Source: Fidelibacterota bacterium (GTDB taxonomy: Bacteria; Fidelibacterota; Marinisomatia; Marinisomatales; TCS56). From it: DNA of 49,466 bases. The translations under genes were made by a program, and so were the position numbers. The notes beneath the pieces were generated by a model, which was given only the letters and a program-made list of their open reading frames with translations, searched no databases and was not told the origin of the DNA. The stretch is from NCBI GenBank assembly GCA_013203115.1, contig JABMQW010000090.1:1-49466 (forward strand). Reading direction: 5' to 3'. Below are positions 40,482-47,808 of the stretch, one piece after another (the stretch's first letter is position 1; every line of letters begins with the position of its first letter).

Positions 40482-41586
40482 GGGAAAATGTTTTACTAAA
40501 GAATGGGTCGGCGCCTTTAGAAAACCAAAAGACCACAAGTCAATTCAGTTAGTAATTCTTGAGAAAATGATATATGCTCTGCATCTATTGGAGCAGCTTG
40601 TCTCACAAGGATTGGATTTTGTATTTAAGGGTGGGGCCAGCTTGGTATTACTACTTAATGAGGAAAATCGTTTCTCAGTTGATATTGATATAATATGCTC
40701 GGTCGAAAGGAAAAAGTTGGAAGCAACACTCGATAATATTGTAAAGAATTCCAATTTCGCCAGTGTTGCACTTGATGAAAAACGGAGTTATAAACCGGGC
40801 ATTCCAAAGGCTCATTATGTTTTTGAATTCGATTCAGTATTTGATTCAAGGGCGCCTGTTAAACTGCTGTTAGATATATTAATAGGAAAACATGTCTATC
40901 CAGAGATTATTAGTGTGCCAATAGCAACTAAATGGACTAGCACTGATTCTGGAACCAATGTCAGGGTGCCATCTATTGATTCGATAGTTGGAGACAAATT
41001 AACAGCGTTTGCGCCAAATACGATTGGTATCCCATACTATAAGGGTAAAGACAGTTTCTCGATGGAGATTTGTAAACAGCTTTTTGATTTAAGTAAGCTG
41101 TTTTCTCATATAAAAGACCTGGGAATGGTTAATCGTAGTTATAAGAATATTGCCGCGGATGAAATAGGTTTCCGAAGTAATGATTTGAGATTTAAACAAG
41201 GCAAGATTAACCCGGAAGTTGTACTTCGTGATACAATTGATACTTGTTTTATAATTGCTAAGAAAAGCGCTAATAAGGAAGAACCATACAAAACATATTT
41301 TATGGATTTATCTAATGGTATCCGCAGTTTGGGAGCTAACTTTTTAATGAGAGGGCAGTTTCGAATTGATGAAGCAGTGGTTGCTTCTGCTCAAGTTGCT
41401 TATTTAGCTGCTAAATTATTGAAAAATGATTTAAGTCCGATTGATTATTATCAAGGAGAAAACATAACAGGCCAAAATATTGAGAATCAGGATTGGAACT
41501 ATTTGAATAAGTTGAAGCGTCAGCCCGACAAATCCTCTTTCTATTATTGGTATAAAACAGTTGAACTACTAAAAGAATTATATTGA
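40474..41586 (+). CDS. AbiEii/AbiGii-type nucleotidyltransferase toxin
   Basis: The key motif of this DNA-polymerase-beta-like fold is FKGGASLVLL followed by NRFSVDIDII: Gly-Gly-x-Ser/Ala and R-x-S-x-D-x-D (Asp70 and Asp72 bind metal). A later conserved Lys is in SIVGDKLTAFAP. At 370 residues it is a usual size for this toxin type. Toxins of this family transfer nucleotides to tRNA or other targets and arrest growth, for example during phage infection. Here it is the second gene of the AbiE operon and ends 42 bases before the truncated DUF3581 copy. All catalytic motifs appear intact. Confidence 0.85.
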   Translation: MIEGKCFTKEWVGAFRKPKDHKSIQLVILEKMIYALHLLEQLVSQGLDFVFKGGASLVLLLNEENRFSVDIDIICSVERKKLEATLDNIVKNSNFASVALDEKRSYKPGIPKAHYVFEFDSVFDSRAPVKLLLDILIGKHVYPEIISVPIATKWTSTDSGTNVRVPSIDSIVGDKLTAFAPNTIGIPYYKGKDSFSMEICKQLFDLSKLFSHIKDLGMVNRSYKNIAADEIGFRSNDLRFKQGKINPEVVLRDTIDTCFIIAKKSANKEEPYKTYFMDLSNGIRSLGANFLMRGQFRIDEAVVASAQVAYLAAKLLKNDLSPIDYYQGENITGQNIENQDWNYLNKLKRQPDKSSFYYWYKTVELLKELY

Positions 41587-41628
41587 GTCGCTTATGATAA
41601 CCGGTGGTGTTTTTGCCTTTTACATGAA

Positions 41629-41967
41629 TTACGCCACCTTCATGATACCAACACCACGCCGCTCAACCCGCAGGCATGTTTTATCTTTCCGGTCAGTGAT
41701 TGCAAACTGATCGCCCGGCAGATCGGGGAATCGCAGCTCCGTACTATCACGCACCATCCCGGTGAAAGTGAACCGCATTCTCCGACTCAAGCCATATTTG
41801 GCCAGGACCAGGGCAAACAGTAAATCTCCCGGCACACAATAATGTTTATTACCCGGGTCATGGATCGGATTAAAGTCACCGGAAATATCCTTAGCAAAAC
41901 TGCTGGCCTGCTGAGCACTGATCTGTACCACCCCACTTTTCTCAGAATAAAATCGATTTAAAAACAT
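41629..41967 (-). pseudogene. DUF3581/MaoC-like protein, truncated second copy
   Basis: The first ~103 residues match the full copy at 38709-39422 (about 83% identity), and about 35 bases before the start codon also match. Unlike the full copy it has the canonical hydratase motif GDFNPIHD with Pro. After VERRG the similarity ends and the frame closes within ten residues, so the C-terminal half is lost. The break lies next to the right edge of the AbiE segment. Confidence 0.75.
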
Positions 41968-42263
41968 AGGGAATATTAATACACGATCATTAATATTAGC
42001 AGGGTATTGTTACTTACAGATTACTCATGTAACTTTTAGTGATTTAATCGCAGTAGGAGGATAATTCAATCGGCAGACTGTTATGAATATTAGATATTTC
42101 AATTGGCAAATTTCCTTTCTATAAAAATTCGTGATTAAATAAAAAACCTTTTAAGAGCCAAAGAGGATGTATTCATTAATATGGAATTTCCCTAAAGATG
42201 TTTTTCAGGAAAATAAGGAATATTGCCGCGATTAAAGCCTTCTCAGGATAGGAGGCGCTCAGA
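41968..42263. other. Intergenic region upstream of the sensor kinase unit
   Basis: No full gene is seen here. The left 40 bases are homologous to the region upstream of the other DUF3581 copy. Two tiny frames (22 and 17 codons) near 42174-42251 have no recognisable content; one reads out directly into the Shine-Dalgarno site of the next ORF. A good AGGAGG lies at 42250-42255. Confidence 0.4.
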
Positions 42264-42266
42264 TTG

Positions 42267-42416
42267 ATGAAGAACAAGTTAGTGGATTGTTTGCTTGTGT
42301 ATATTAATCTTGACAATGGGATATCCTGGATAGCATTGATCAAAGAATTCCCTATGGAAGTCAGGGGATACATTAAAGATTGTTTAACCATATCCAGAAC
42401 CGAGGAGAAAAAATGA
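42267..42416 (+). CDS. Small 49-residue ORF coupled to the sensor kinase gene
   Basis: The frame starts MKNKLVDCLLVYINLDNG and ends SRTEEKK. AGGAGG at 42250 lies 11 bases before the ATG, or 8 bases before an in-frame TTG at 42264, which might be the true start. The stop overlaps the kinase start as ATGA, the usual mark of translational coupling. The protein has a hydrophobic-polar pattern that could be helical but no membrane segment and no family I recognise. A second overlapping frame with one internal stop makes an older, frame-shifted gene possible. Confidence 0.45.
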   Translation: MKNKLVDCLLVYINLDNGISWIALIKEFPMEVRGYIKDCLTISRTEEKK

Positions 42417-44623
42417 TCAAACCTAAAATTCTTATCGTTGAGGATAATGATCCGGTTGCGAATTTAATTCAGAAACAATTAGAGGTTTCCGGCTATCTTA
42501 TCAGTGCTATTGTACATTCCGGAGCAGAAGCCATTGAAAAGGTTAAAAAAGAACCCCCGGATTTAGTATTAATGGATATTCTGTTGGAAGGAGATATGGA
42601 CGGAATACAAGCGGCGGAAATTTGCAATCAATATAATATCCCAGTCGTTTATATTACTGCTTTTGAGGATAAAAAATTATTCTACCAGGCTAAAGCGACA
42701 AAACCATTCGGGTATTTAATTAAACCGATTAAAACACAAGAGTTATTCACAGCTGTTGAGGTTGCTCTTGCCAAGTATAAAGACGAACAAGTTCTGAAAG
42801 AAAATGCGGAACAATACCGCCAGTTGATCGATCTTTCCCCGGATGCCATTATTTTAACGGATCTGAAGGGCGTAATCCTTATGGCAAATAAACAAATGGC
42901 GCAGGTTTCCGGTTGTAAGAAGGCTGATGATCTCATTAGTAAAAATATTTTAAAAATGATTATTCCGGAGGATCTTAACCGGGCTAAAAGAAACACTAAA
43001 AAAATATTGGATACTGGATTTATTAATGATATCGAGTACCGGTTATTTAAAACGGATAATTCCACCTATCCGGCGGAATATAATGCTTCGGTATTAAGAG
43101 ATAAAACCGGGCAACCAACGGCAATTATCATTGTGATTAAAGATATCACAGAAAGAAAACTAGCGGAAGAGGCGCTGAGAACGGCTCAAGAATACGCTCA
43201 AAATATAATTGACAGCTCTTTGGATATGATTATTGCTTGTGACAACGAGCGAAAAATTACCGAATTCAATAAAGCAGCGGAGGAGAGTTTTGGTTATACC
43301 CAGGACGAAGTGCTGGGAAAACATGTTGATATATTATATGCCGACAGGAAATATGGACAAACGATTCATAATAAAACCATTGAAAATGGCCGCTGTGTGG
43401 AAGAAATCCAAAATCGTCACAAAGACGGCACCCTTTTTCCCAGTATACTGAATGCTTCAATTTTAGTGAACTCAAAGGGTGAAAAAGTCGGTGTTATGGG
43501 TATTTCACAAGACATCACCGAACTCAAGAAAGCCCGGGAAGCGTTGAAGACATCGCTGGAATATTCAAAGATTATTATTGACAGTTCGATGGATATGATC
43601 ATTGCAGTGGACAGCAGGCGAAGAATTACAGAGTTTAATAAATCAGCCGAGGAGGCCTTTGGCTATACGCGCGATGAGGTGCTGGGAAAACATATAAATA
43701 TCATCTACGCCGATACGAAGTTAGGTTTGGATATTCATAAAACCACTTTGAAAGACGGAAAGGTTATCCGAGAGATTAACTCCAAGCGGAAGAACGGTGA
43801 AATCTTTCCCTGCTTTCTATCTGCATCTGTCCTTCAAAATGAACAGGGTGAGCAGATCGGTGTTATGGGTGTTTCCCGGGATATTACCGAACTCAAACGC
43901 GCCCAGGATAATTTAAAAAGGTCAGAAGAATTATATCACCTTCTTTCTGATCAGCTGGCTGAGTCAAACAATCTTAAGGAAGTATTACTGGATGTAATTA
44001 CCCATGATTTAAAGAACCCCGCCGGTGTTATCAGTGGTATGGTGGACCTGATGTTGGCGGAATTTCCAAACAACGAAATGGTGCAGATCATTAAAGAAAG
44101 TTGCGCTGATTTACTGCGGGTTGTCGACAATGCCGCTACCTTGTCTCAGCTTACAATAGGTGAGGAAATTGAAAAGGAAACAATCAATCTGGGAGAAGTT
44201 ATTCGCAATGTAGTAAAAGGGTTTTCATCACAACTGGAGAATGCAGGGATTGCTTTAGAACTGAAACTTCAGAAAAACCTGCTTACCAAAGCTAACCCGA
44301 TAATAGCCGAAGTATTTAATAATTATATCAGTAATGCAATCAAATATGCTGCTGATGGCAAGAAGATCATCATCGCTGGTAAAACTGTTAATGGTTTTGT
44401 TAATATTGATGTCCGGGATTTTGGGAAAACAATCCGCAAGGAAGATCGTGCGCTTATTTTTATCAGGAAGTATCGGATTGAAAGCGGTAATCAAAGGGGA
44501 CGTGGTTTAGGATTGGCAATCGTGAAACGGATCGCCGAGGCTCATAATGCGGAAGTTGGTATTATACCAAATAAGCCTAAAGGAAATATTTTTTATTTAA
44601 AAATTCTAAAAAATATTTTATAA
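42413..44623 (+). CDS. Receiver-PAS-PAS-PAS hybrid sensor histidine kinase
   Basis: I start at ATG 42413 (GAGGAG 6 bases upstream) rather than a further upstream in-frame start. The 736-residue soluble protein begins with a receiver domain (ILIVEDNDP, acceptor Asp in LVLMDILLEG, Lys in LIKPI). Three PAS domains follow (about 130-250, 255-380, 385-505). PAS2 and PAS3 are close copies of each other (SSLDMIIACDNERKITEFNK against SSMDMIIAVDSRRRITEFNK), a recent internal duplication. The kinase core has H-box VITHDLKNPAG and N-box NNYISNAIKYA; the first G-box is DFGKTI, lacking the second Gly, while GRGLGLAIV is intact. It has no membrane segment. A receiver at the N-terminus suggests a relay from another kinase. 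Confidence 0.87.
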   Translation: MIKPKILIVEDNDPVANLIQKQLEVSGYLISAIVHSGAEAIEKVKKEPPDLVLMDILLEGDMDGIQAAEICNQYNIPVVYITAFEDKKLFYQAKATKPFGYLIKPIKTQELFTAVEVALAKYKDEQVLKENAEQYRQLIDLSPDAIILTDLKGVILMANKQMAQVSGCKKADDLISKNILKMIIPEDLNRAKRNTKKILDTGFINDIEYRLFKTDNSTYPAEYNASVLRDKTGQPTAIIIVIKDITERKLAEEALRTAQEYAQNIIDSSLDMIIACDNERKITEFNKAAEESFGYTQDEVLGKHVDILYADRKYGQTIHNKTIENGRCVEEIQNRHKDGTLFPSILNASILVNSKGEKVGVMGISQDITELKKAREALKTSLEYSKIIIDSSMDMIIAVDSRRRITEFNKSAEEAFGYTRDEVLGKHINIIYADTKLGLDIHKTTLKDGKVIREINSKRKNGEIFPCFLSASVLQNEQGEQIGVMGVSRDITELKRAQDNLKRSEELYHLLSDQLAESNNLKEVLLDVITHDLKNPAGVISGMVDLMLAEFPNNEMVQIIKESCADLLRVVDNAATLSQLTIGEEIEKETINLGEVIRNVVKGFSSQLENAGIALELKLQKNLLTKANPIIAEVFNNYISNAIKYAADGKKIIIAGKTVNGFVNIDVRDFGKTIRKEDRALIFIRKYRIESGNQRGRGLGLAIVKRIAEAHNAEVGIIPNKPKGNIFYLKILKNIL

Positions 44624-44626
44624 GAA

Positions 44627-44661
44627 AAACTGCCAGGCACTTTCAAAGTGCCTGGCAGTTT
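44627..44661. terminator. Bidirectional terminator hairpin
   Basis: A perfect 17-bp inverted repeat (AAACTGCCAGGCACTTT and its complement with a one-base centre) lies just past the kinase stop. On the plus strand it is followed by TTTAATAA and on the minus strand by TTTTTCTTATAAAA. It sits between the convergent kinase and PmbA genes and can serve both. Related hairpins recur between genes in many genomes, so it may also be a repeat family member. Confidence 0.75.
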
Positions 44662-44682
44662 AATAACAAAACCCTTTACTAC

Positions 44683-45996
44683 TTACAGTCCAGCGAACTG
44701 AATCCCATCAAATACCATCGTTGGCGTACGCCAGGACGAGTACCGGTAAGGATCGTTGCCCACTTCTACCAGTTGATTCAAAACATCGGTAAAATTACCG
44801 GAAATATTCATCTCGTTGATCGGAGTGGTTCGTTGACCATTTTCTATTAGCCAACCGGATATACCGAGGGAGAAATCACCGGTGGTATTATTGGCATTGC
44901 CGCCCAAGAATCCGGTCACCAGGATGGCTTTATCCATATCCTGCTCAATCTCCAGTCCGGAGCGTTTACCAAGTTTGAAGGTAACATTGGAAGAACCACC
45001 AGCCGTGGGCGCCATTTCAAGCTTGCGGCCGTAATAGACACCGATGAAATAGTTTTTTAAAACACCAGTTTTTATAACTGGCATGATCTTGGCGGCAATT
45101 CCGTCACCATCGTAATAACGGCTGCCCATGCCACGAACAATAGTGGGATCATCAATCACGGTCAGCAGATCTGAGGCGATCTTCGTATCCAGCTTATCGA
45201 GCAGGAAGGAGTTTTTCTGCTGCAAACTGCCCCCGGATAGGGCACCCCACATCCGGCCCAGTAATCCGCGCACCTGGTTGTTCTGCAGGATCATCGGCAT
45301 GGCCGCCGATTCGATCTTGGTCTGTCCCACCGAGTCCTGGGTACGCTTCAACGCTTCGTCAGCGATCTGGTCCAGGTCTGGCAAGTCACCTAGGTGGCGG
45401 GCGCTGTAATATTGCCAGCTCTGGGGTTTTTTGCCGCTGCCGTCATCCAGAGATACTTCCGCACCAGCCCCGAAAGTGGAACTTTCGTAAGTCCCTTCGA
45501 AGCCGTTCGATTTTAGATGGACGTTCTCGTAATGGCTGTCGCTGAAATAGGATGTGACCGATATGATCCGGTCATCCTGGCCTTGGATTCGGTCGAAAAT
45601 CCGTTTGGCGATATCGACCCGCTTCTTGGTCTCAACCTGGTGGTAACCGCTGTCAAACAATTCCAGGTTGACATTATGGCGTCCTTTATAGAGCTCGGGA
45701 TCGGGCAGGGCCTGGAAAGGATCCTCTCCCAGGTACCCGGTCATGGCCAGAGCATTATTGATGAATTTTCCCAGGGCCGGTTTCCGCAAGTCGTTAGTCC
45801 GGTGGGAAGAGTATTTCCCATTGGCAAACAATTCGATTGACAGAGAATTCTCGGTGGATTCGGTCAGCTTATCGATATTCTTATCCCGGTATTCAATATC
45901 GATCGAACGGCGGTTGCTGATCACAACAGAGGTATCATCGGCACCCTGCTGTTTGGCGTATTTCTGCGTCCAGTTGGCTAAATCAAGCTTATTCAT
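44683..45996 (-). CDS. pmbA: TldD/PmbA family protein (TldE-like subunit)
   Basis: The 437-residue product has the PmbA layout: an N-terminal half with ADDTSVVISNRRSIDIEYRD, then PMILQNNQVRGLLGRMWGAL, and a C-terminal domain with GGNANNTTGDFSLGISGWLIENGQ, a marker of PmbA/TldE. It lacks the HExxxH metal motif, as expected for the non-catalytic partner. It probably forms a heterocomplex with TldD encoded upstream. I start it at ATG 45996; a GTG one codon earlier directly abuts the tldD stop. It carries no signal peptide, unlike its partner here. Confidence 0.85.
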   Translation of the reverse strand: MNKLDLANWTQKYAKQQGADDTSVVISNRRSIDIEYRDKNIDKLTESTENSLSIELFANGKYSSHRTNDLRKPALGKFINNALAMTGYLGEDPFQALPDPELYKGRHNVNLELFDSGYHQVETKKRVDIAKRIFDRIQGQDDRIISVTSYFSDSHYENVHLKSNGFEGTYESSTFGAGAEVSLDDGSGKKPQSWQYYSARHLGDLPDLDQIADEALKRTQDSVGQTKIESAAMPMILQNNQVRGLLGRMWGALSGGSLQQKNSFLLDKLDTKIASDLLTVIDDPTIVRGMGSRYYDGDGIAAKIMPVIKTGVLKNYFIGVYYGRKLEMAPTAGGSSNVTFKLGKRSGLEIEQDMDKAILVTGFLGGNANNTTGDFSLGISGWLIENGQRTTPINEMNISGNFTDVLNQLVEVGNDPYRYSSWRTPTMVFDGIQFAGL

Positions 45997-45999
45997 CAC

Positions 46000-47526
46000 T
46001 TACCCCTTTCCACCAACGGTTATCGATGAGACCAGCGCACTTGGCAGACCCATCGAGACAGGTACTGATTGGCCATTTTTACCACAGGTCCAACCCCCTT
46101 CGGTCATGGCAAAATCATTGCCTACCATGGTCACCCGTTTCAACACCTCGGGACCATTGCCGATAATATTAACGTCCTTAATCTGGGCAGTGATCTTTCC
46201 ATCCTCGATCAAGGAGCCGGATTTTACATAGAAGGTGAAATCACCGGGTCCGATATTGACTTGGCCATTAGTGAACTGATCCGCCAGGATACCGTATTTG
46301 ACACTGGCAATAATCTCCTCAAATGTATGGGGACCATTCAACATATAAGTGTTGCGCATGCGGGGCAAGGGATAATGTTTGAAAGATTCCCGGCGGCCGC
46401 TGCCGGTCGTTTCGATACCGTAATGTTTGGCGGAAATACGATCATGGAGATAAGTTCGCAAAATGCCGTTTTCCACTAGCAAAGTTTCTTCGGTATTACT
46501 GCATTCATCATCCACATTGATCGATCCGCGCACGTTGAGGTTCAGGCCACTATCGACAATGTTAACAAAATCCTGGGCAATCGGTTTATTAAGTTTATCG
46601 GAATAAATGGATGAGCCGATGCGATTGAAGTCCGCTTCCATTCCATGGCCGATCGCCTCATGCAATAGGATTCCGGAACTGCCGGCGGTTAATACTACCG
46701 GCAATTCTCCGGCCGGCGCCGGCTGCGCCTCGAACAAGCTGACGGTCCGTTTGACCGCCTCCCGGGGCATCCGTTCCAGTCGCTCAGGAGTCAGGAAATT
46801 GATATCATCCCGGGCGGCATAATCAAAATAATTCGACTCACGCTGATCACCCTGTTGGGCAGTACAATAAACGATAAGCCGCAGCATGGGCTGGTAATCA
46901 GTGCTAAGCTGCCCGTCTGAATTAGCGACCAGGATATATTTTTCGGTATCGTGTAAACCGACATAATTCTTGATGATCCGTTCATCCTGGTCAAAGGTTG
47001 CTTCATCCATTGCTTTAACGATTGCCACTCGTTTATCGATGCCCACATCTTCCCATGATACTTCCACCGGGTAGTAATTCGGCAGGTTCATCGGTTGGTA
47101 TTCCTGGGGTGGAACTATCTTTGATCCGGAAGCGATATTAGCCGCGGTGCGGGCGGCGGCTTGCATGCTGGCCAGATTCAGGTCTTCCGTGAAGGAATAG
47201 CCAGTCTGGTCACCTTTAAGGACACGGATTCCCACTCCTAACTGGACATTGGTGCTGGCGGAATTGACAATTCGATCTTCCAGGCGGATCGAATTACGGA
47301 TTGAATACTGGAAAAAAACATCGGCGTACTCGCCGCCATACACCAGTGCTTCCGACAGGACTTTGCGGATTGTTTCGGAATCAATTCCAAAACGGGAAAA
47401 ATAACCGGTCTGTGGATCCTTGCCACCGGCACATCCCGCTAATCCCGGCAACATGCCGGACAGCGATGCCAGGGCTATCCCGGATCCGGTCACTTTGACA
47501 AATTCTCGACGAGTAATATCTGACAT
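46000..47526 (-). CDS. tldD: TldD metalloprotease with Tat lipoprotein signal
   Basis: The first 32 residues are a twin-arginine signal: TRREFVKVTGSG, a hydrophobic stretch, and lipobox LAGC at Cys32, followed by GGK. TldD proteins usually are cytoplasmic and have no signal. The body matches TldD: the metal site is LLHEAIGHGMEAD (His289, Glu290, His294), with a later DDECSNTEETLLVENG, and the C-terminal TCGKNGQSVPVSMG with the third ligand Cys. The enzyme is a peptidase whose known roles are peptide degradation and antibiotic/toxin processing. The gene abuts pmbA. The Tat/Sec mismatch between the two subunits is unusual; see findings. Confidence 0.88.
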   Translation of the reverse strand: MSDITRREFVKVTGSGIALASLSGMLPGLAGCAGGKDPQTGYFSRFGIDSETIRKVLSEALVYGGEYADVFFQYSIRNSIRLEDRIVNSASTNVQLGVGIRVLKGDQTGYSFTEDLNLASMQAAARTAANIASGSKIVPPQEYQPMNLPNYYPVEVSWEDVGIDKRVAIVKAMDEATFDQDERIIKNYVGLHDTEKYILVANSDGQLSTDYQPMLRLIVYCTAQQGDQRESNYFDYAARDDINFLTPERLERMPREAVKRTVSLFEAQPAPAGELPVVLTAGSSGILLHEAIGHGMEADFNRIGSSIYSDKLNKPIAQDFVNIVDSGLNLNVRGSINVDDECSNTEETLLVENGILRTYLHDRISAKHYGIETTGSGRRESFKHYPLPRMRNTYMLNGPHTFEEIIASVKYGILADQFTNGQVNIGPGDFTFYVKSGSLIEDGKITAQIKDVNIIGNGPEVLKRVTMVGNDFAMTEGGWTCGKNGQSVPVSMGLPSALVSSITVGGKG

Positions 47527-47727
47527 AGGACTCTCAAAGTTTGATGTTAGTTAATTGGATAACTTAATGGAATAATTCAAGGTTAATTCCATCTGTGGTC
47601 TGTTGTAGTGTTGATAGAAATTATCTATATGATTCATTAGGCAACAAGTGTTAGACTAAAGAAAAGTGAAAAAGTTTCCAAAATAGTTAATGTGAATAAG
47701 GTATTAAGTTGTGGAGCCCCACGGCTT

Positions 47728-47759
47728 CAGCCTACTTCGCCAACTAACGGATTGCATCC
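47728..47759. repeat. Possible third copy of the 32-nt element (3' half)
   Basis: CGCCAACTAACGGATTGCATCC matches the second half of the copies at 20643 and 32621, while the first half does not match. It lies in the region between tldD and the Fn3-like gene. Confidence 0.35.
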
Positions 47760-47773
47760 TTAATATATCGGTA

Positions 47774-47797
47774 GGGACAACTCTTGAGAGTTGTCCC
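47774..47797. terminator. Hairpin GGGACAACTCT/AGAGTTGTCCC after the right-hand gene
   Basis: This is an 11-bp perfect inverted repeat with a two-base centre, 12 bases after the stop of the minus-strand gene. It has no T-tract in that direction, so it could be a weak terminator or one of the repeat-type hairpins typical of this genome. Nothing else of note is seen in 47527-47808. Confidence 0.4.
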
Positions 47798-47808
47798 CAC
47801 ACAAATAA

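Larger units (their letters stand above)
39457..41655. mobile_element. Candidate inserted island carrying the AbiE module
   Basis: The segment between the two DUF3581 copies holds an integrase-like stub at its left edge and a complete AbiE-type operon. Its base composition appears much richer in A+T than the neighbouring genes. The right edge coincides with the truncation of the second DUF3581 copy. Ends are approximate; no clear direct repeat or attachment site was identified. Confidence 0.4.

Noticed and set aside
39442-41967. CRISPR-like array in the AbiE island because of the tandem repeats at 39622
   Set aside because: Only two adjacent 44-base units without spacers; they fit an operator and not an array.
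42413-44623. Upstream start of the PAS-kinase gene at 42380
   Set aside because: The start at 42413 has a GAGGAG site at good distance and overlaps the small ORF's stop as ATGA; the upstream option begins with a TTG without a ribosome site.
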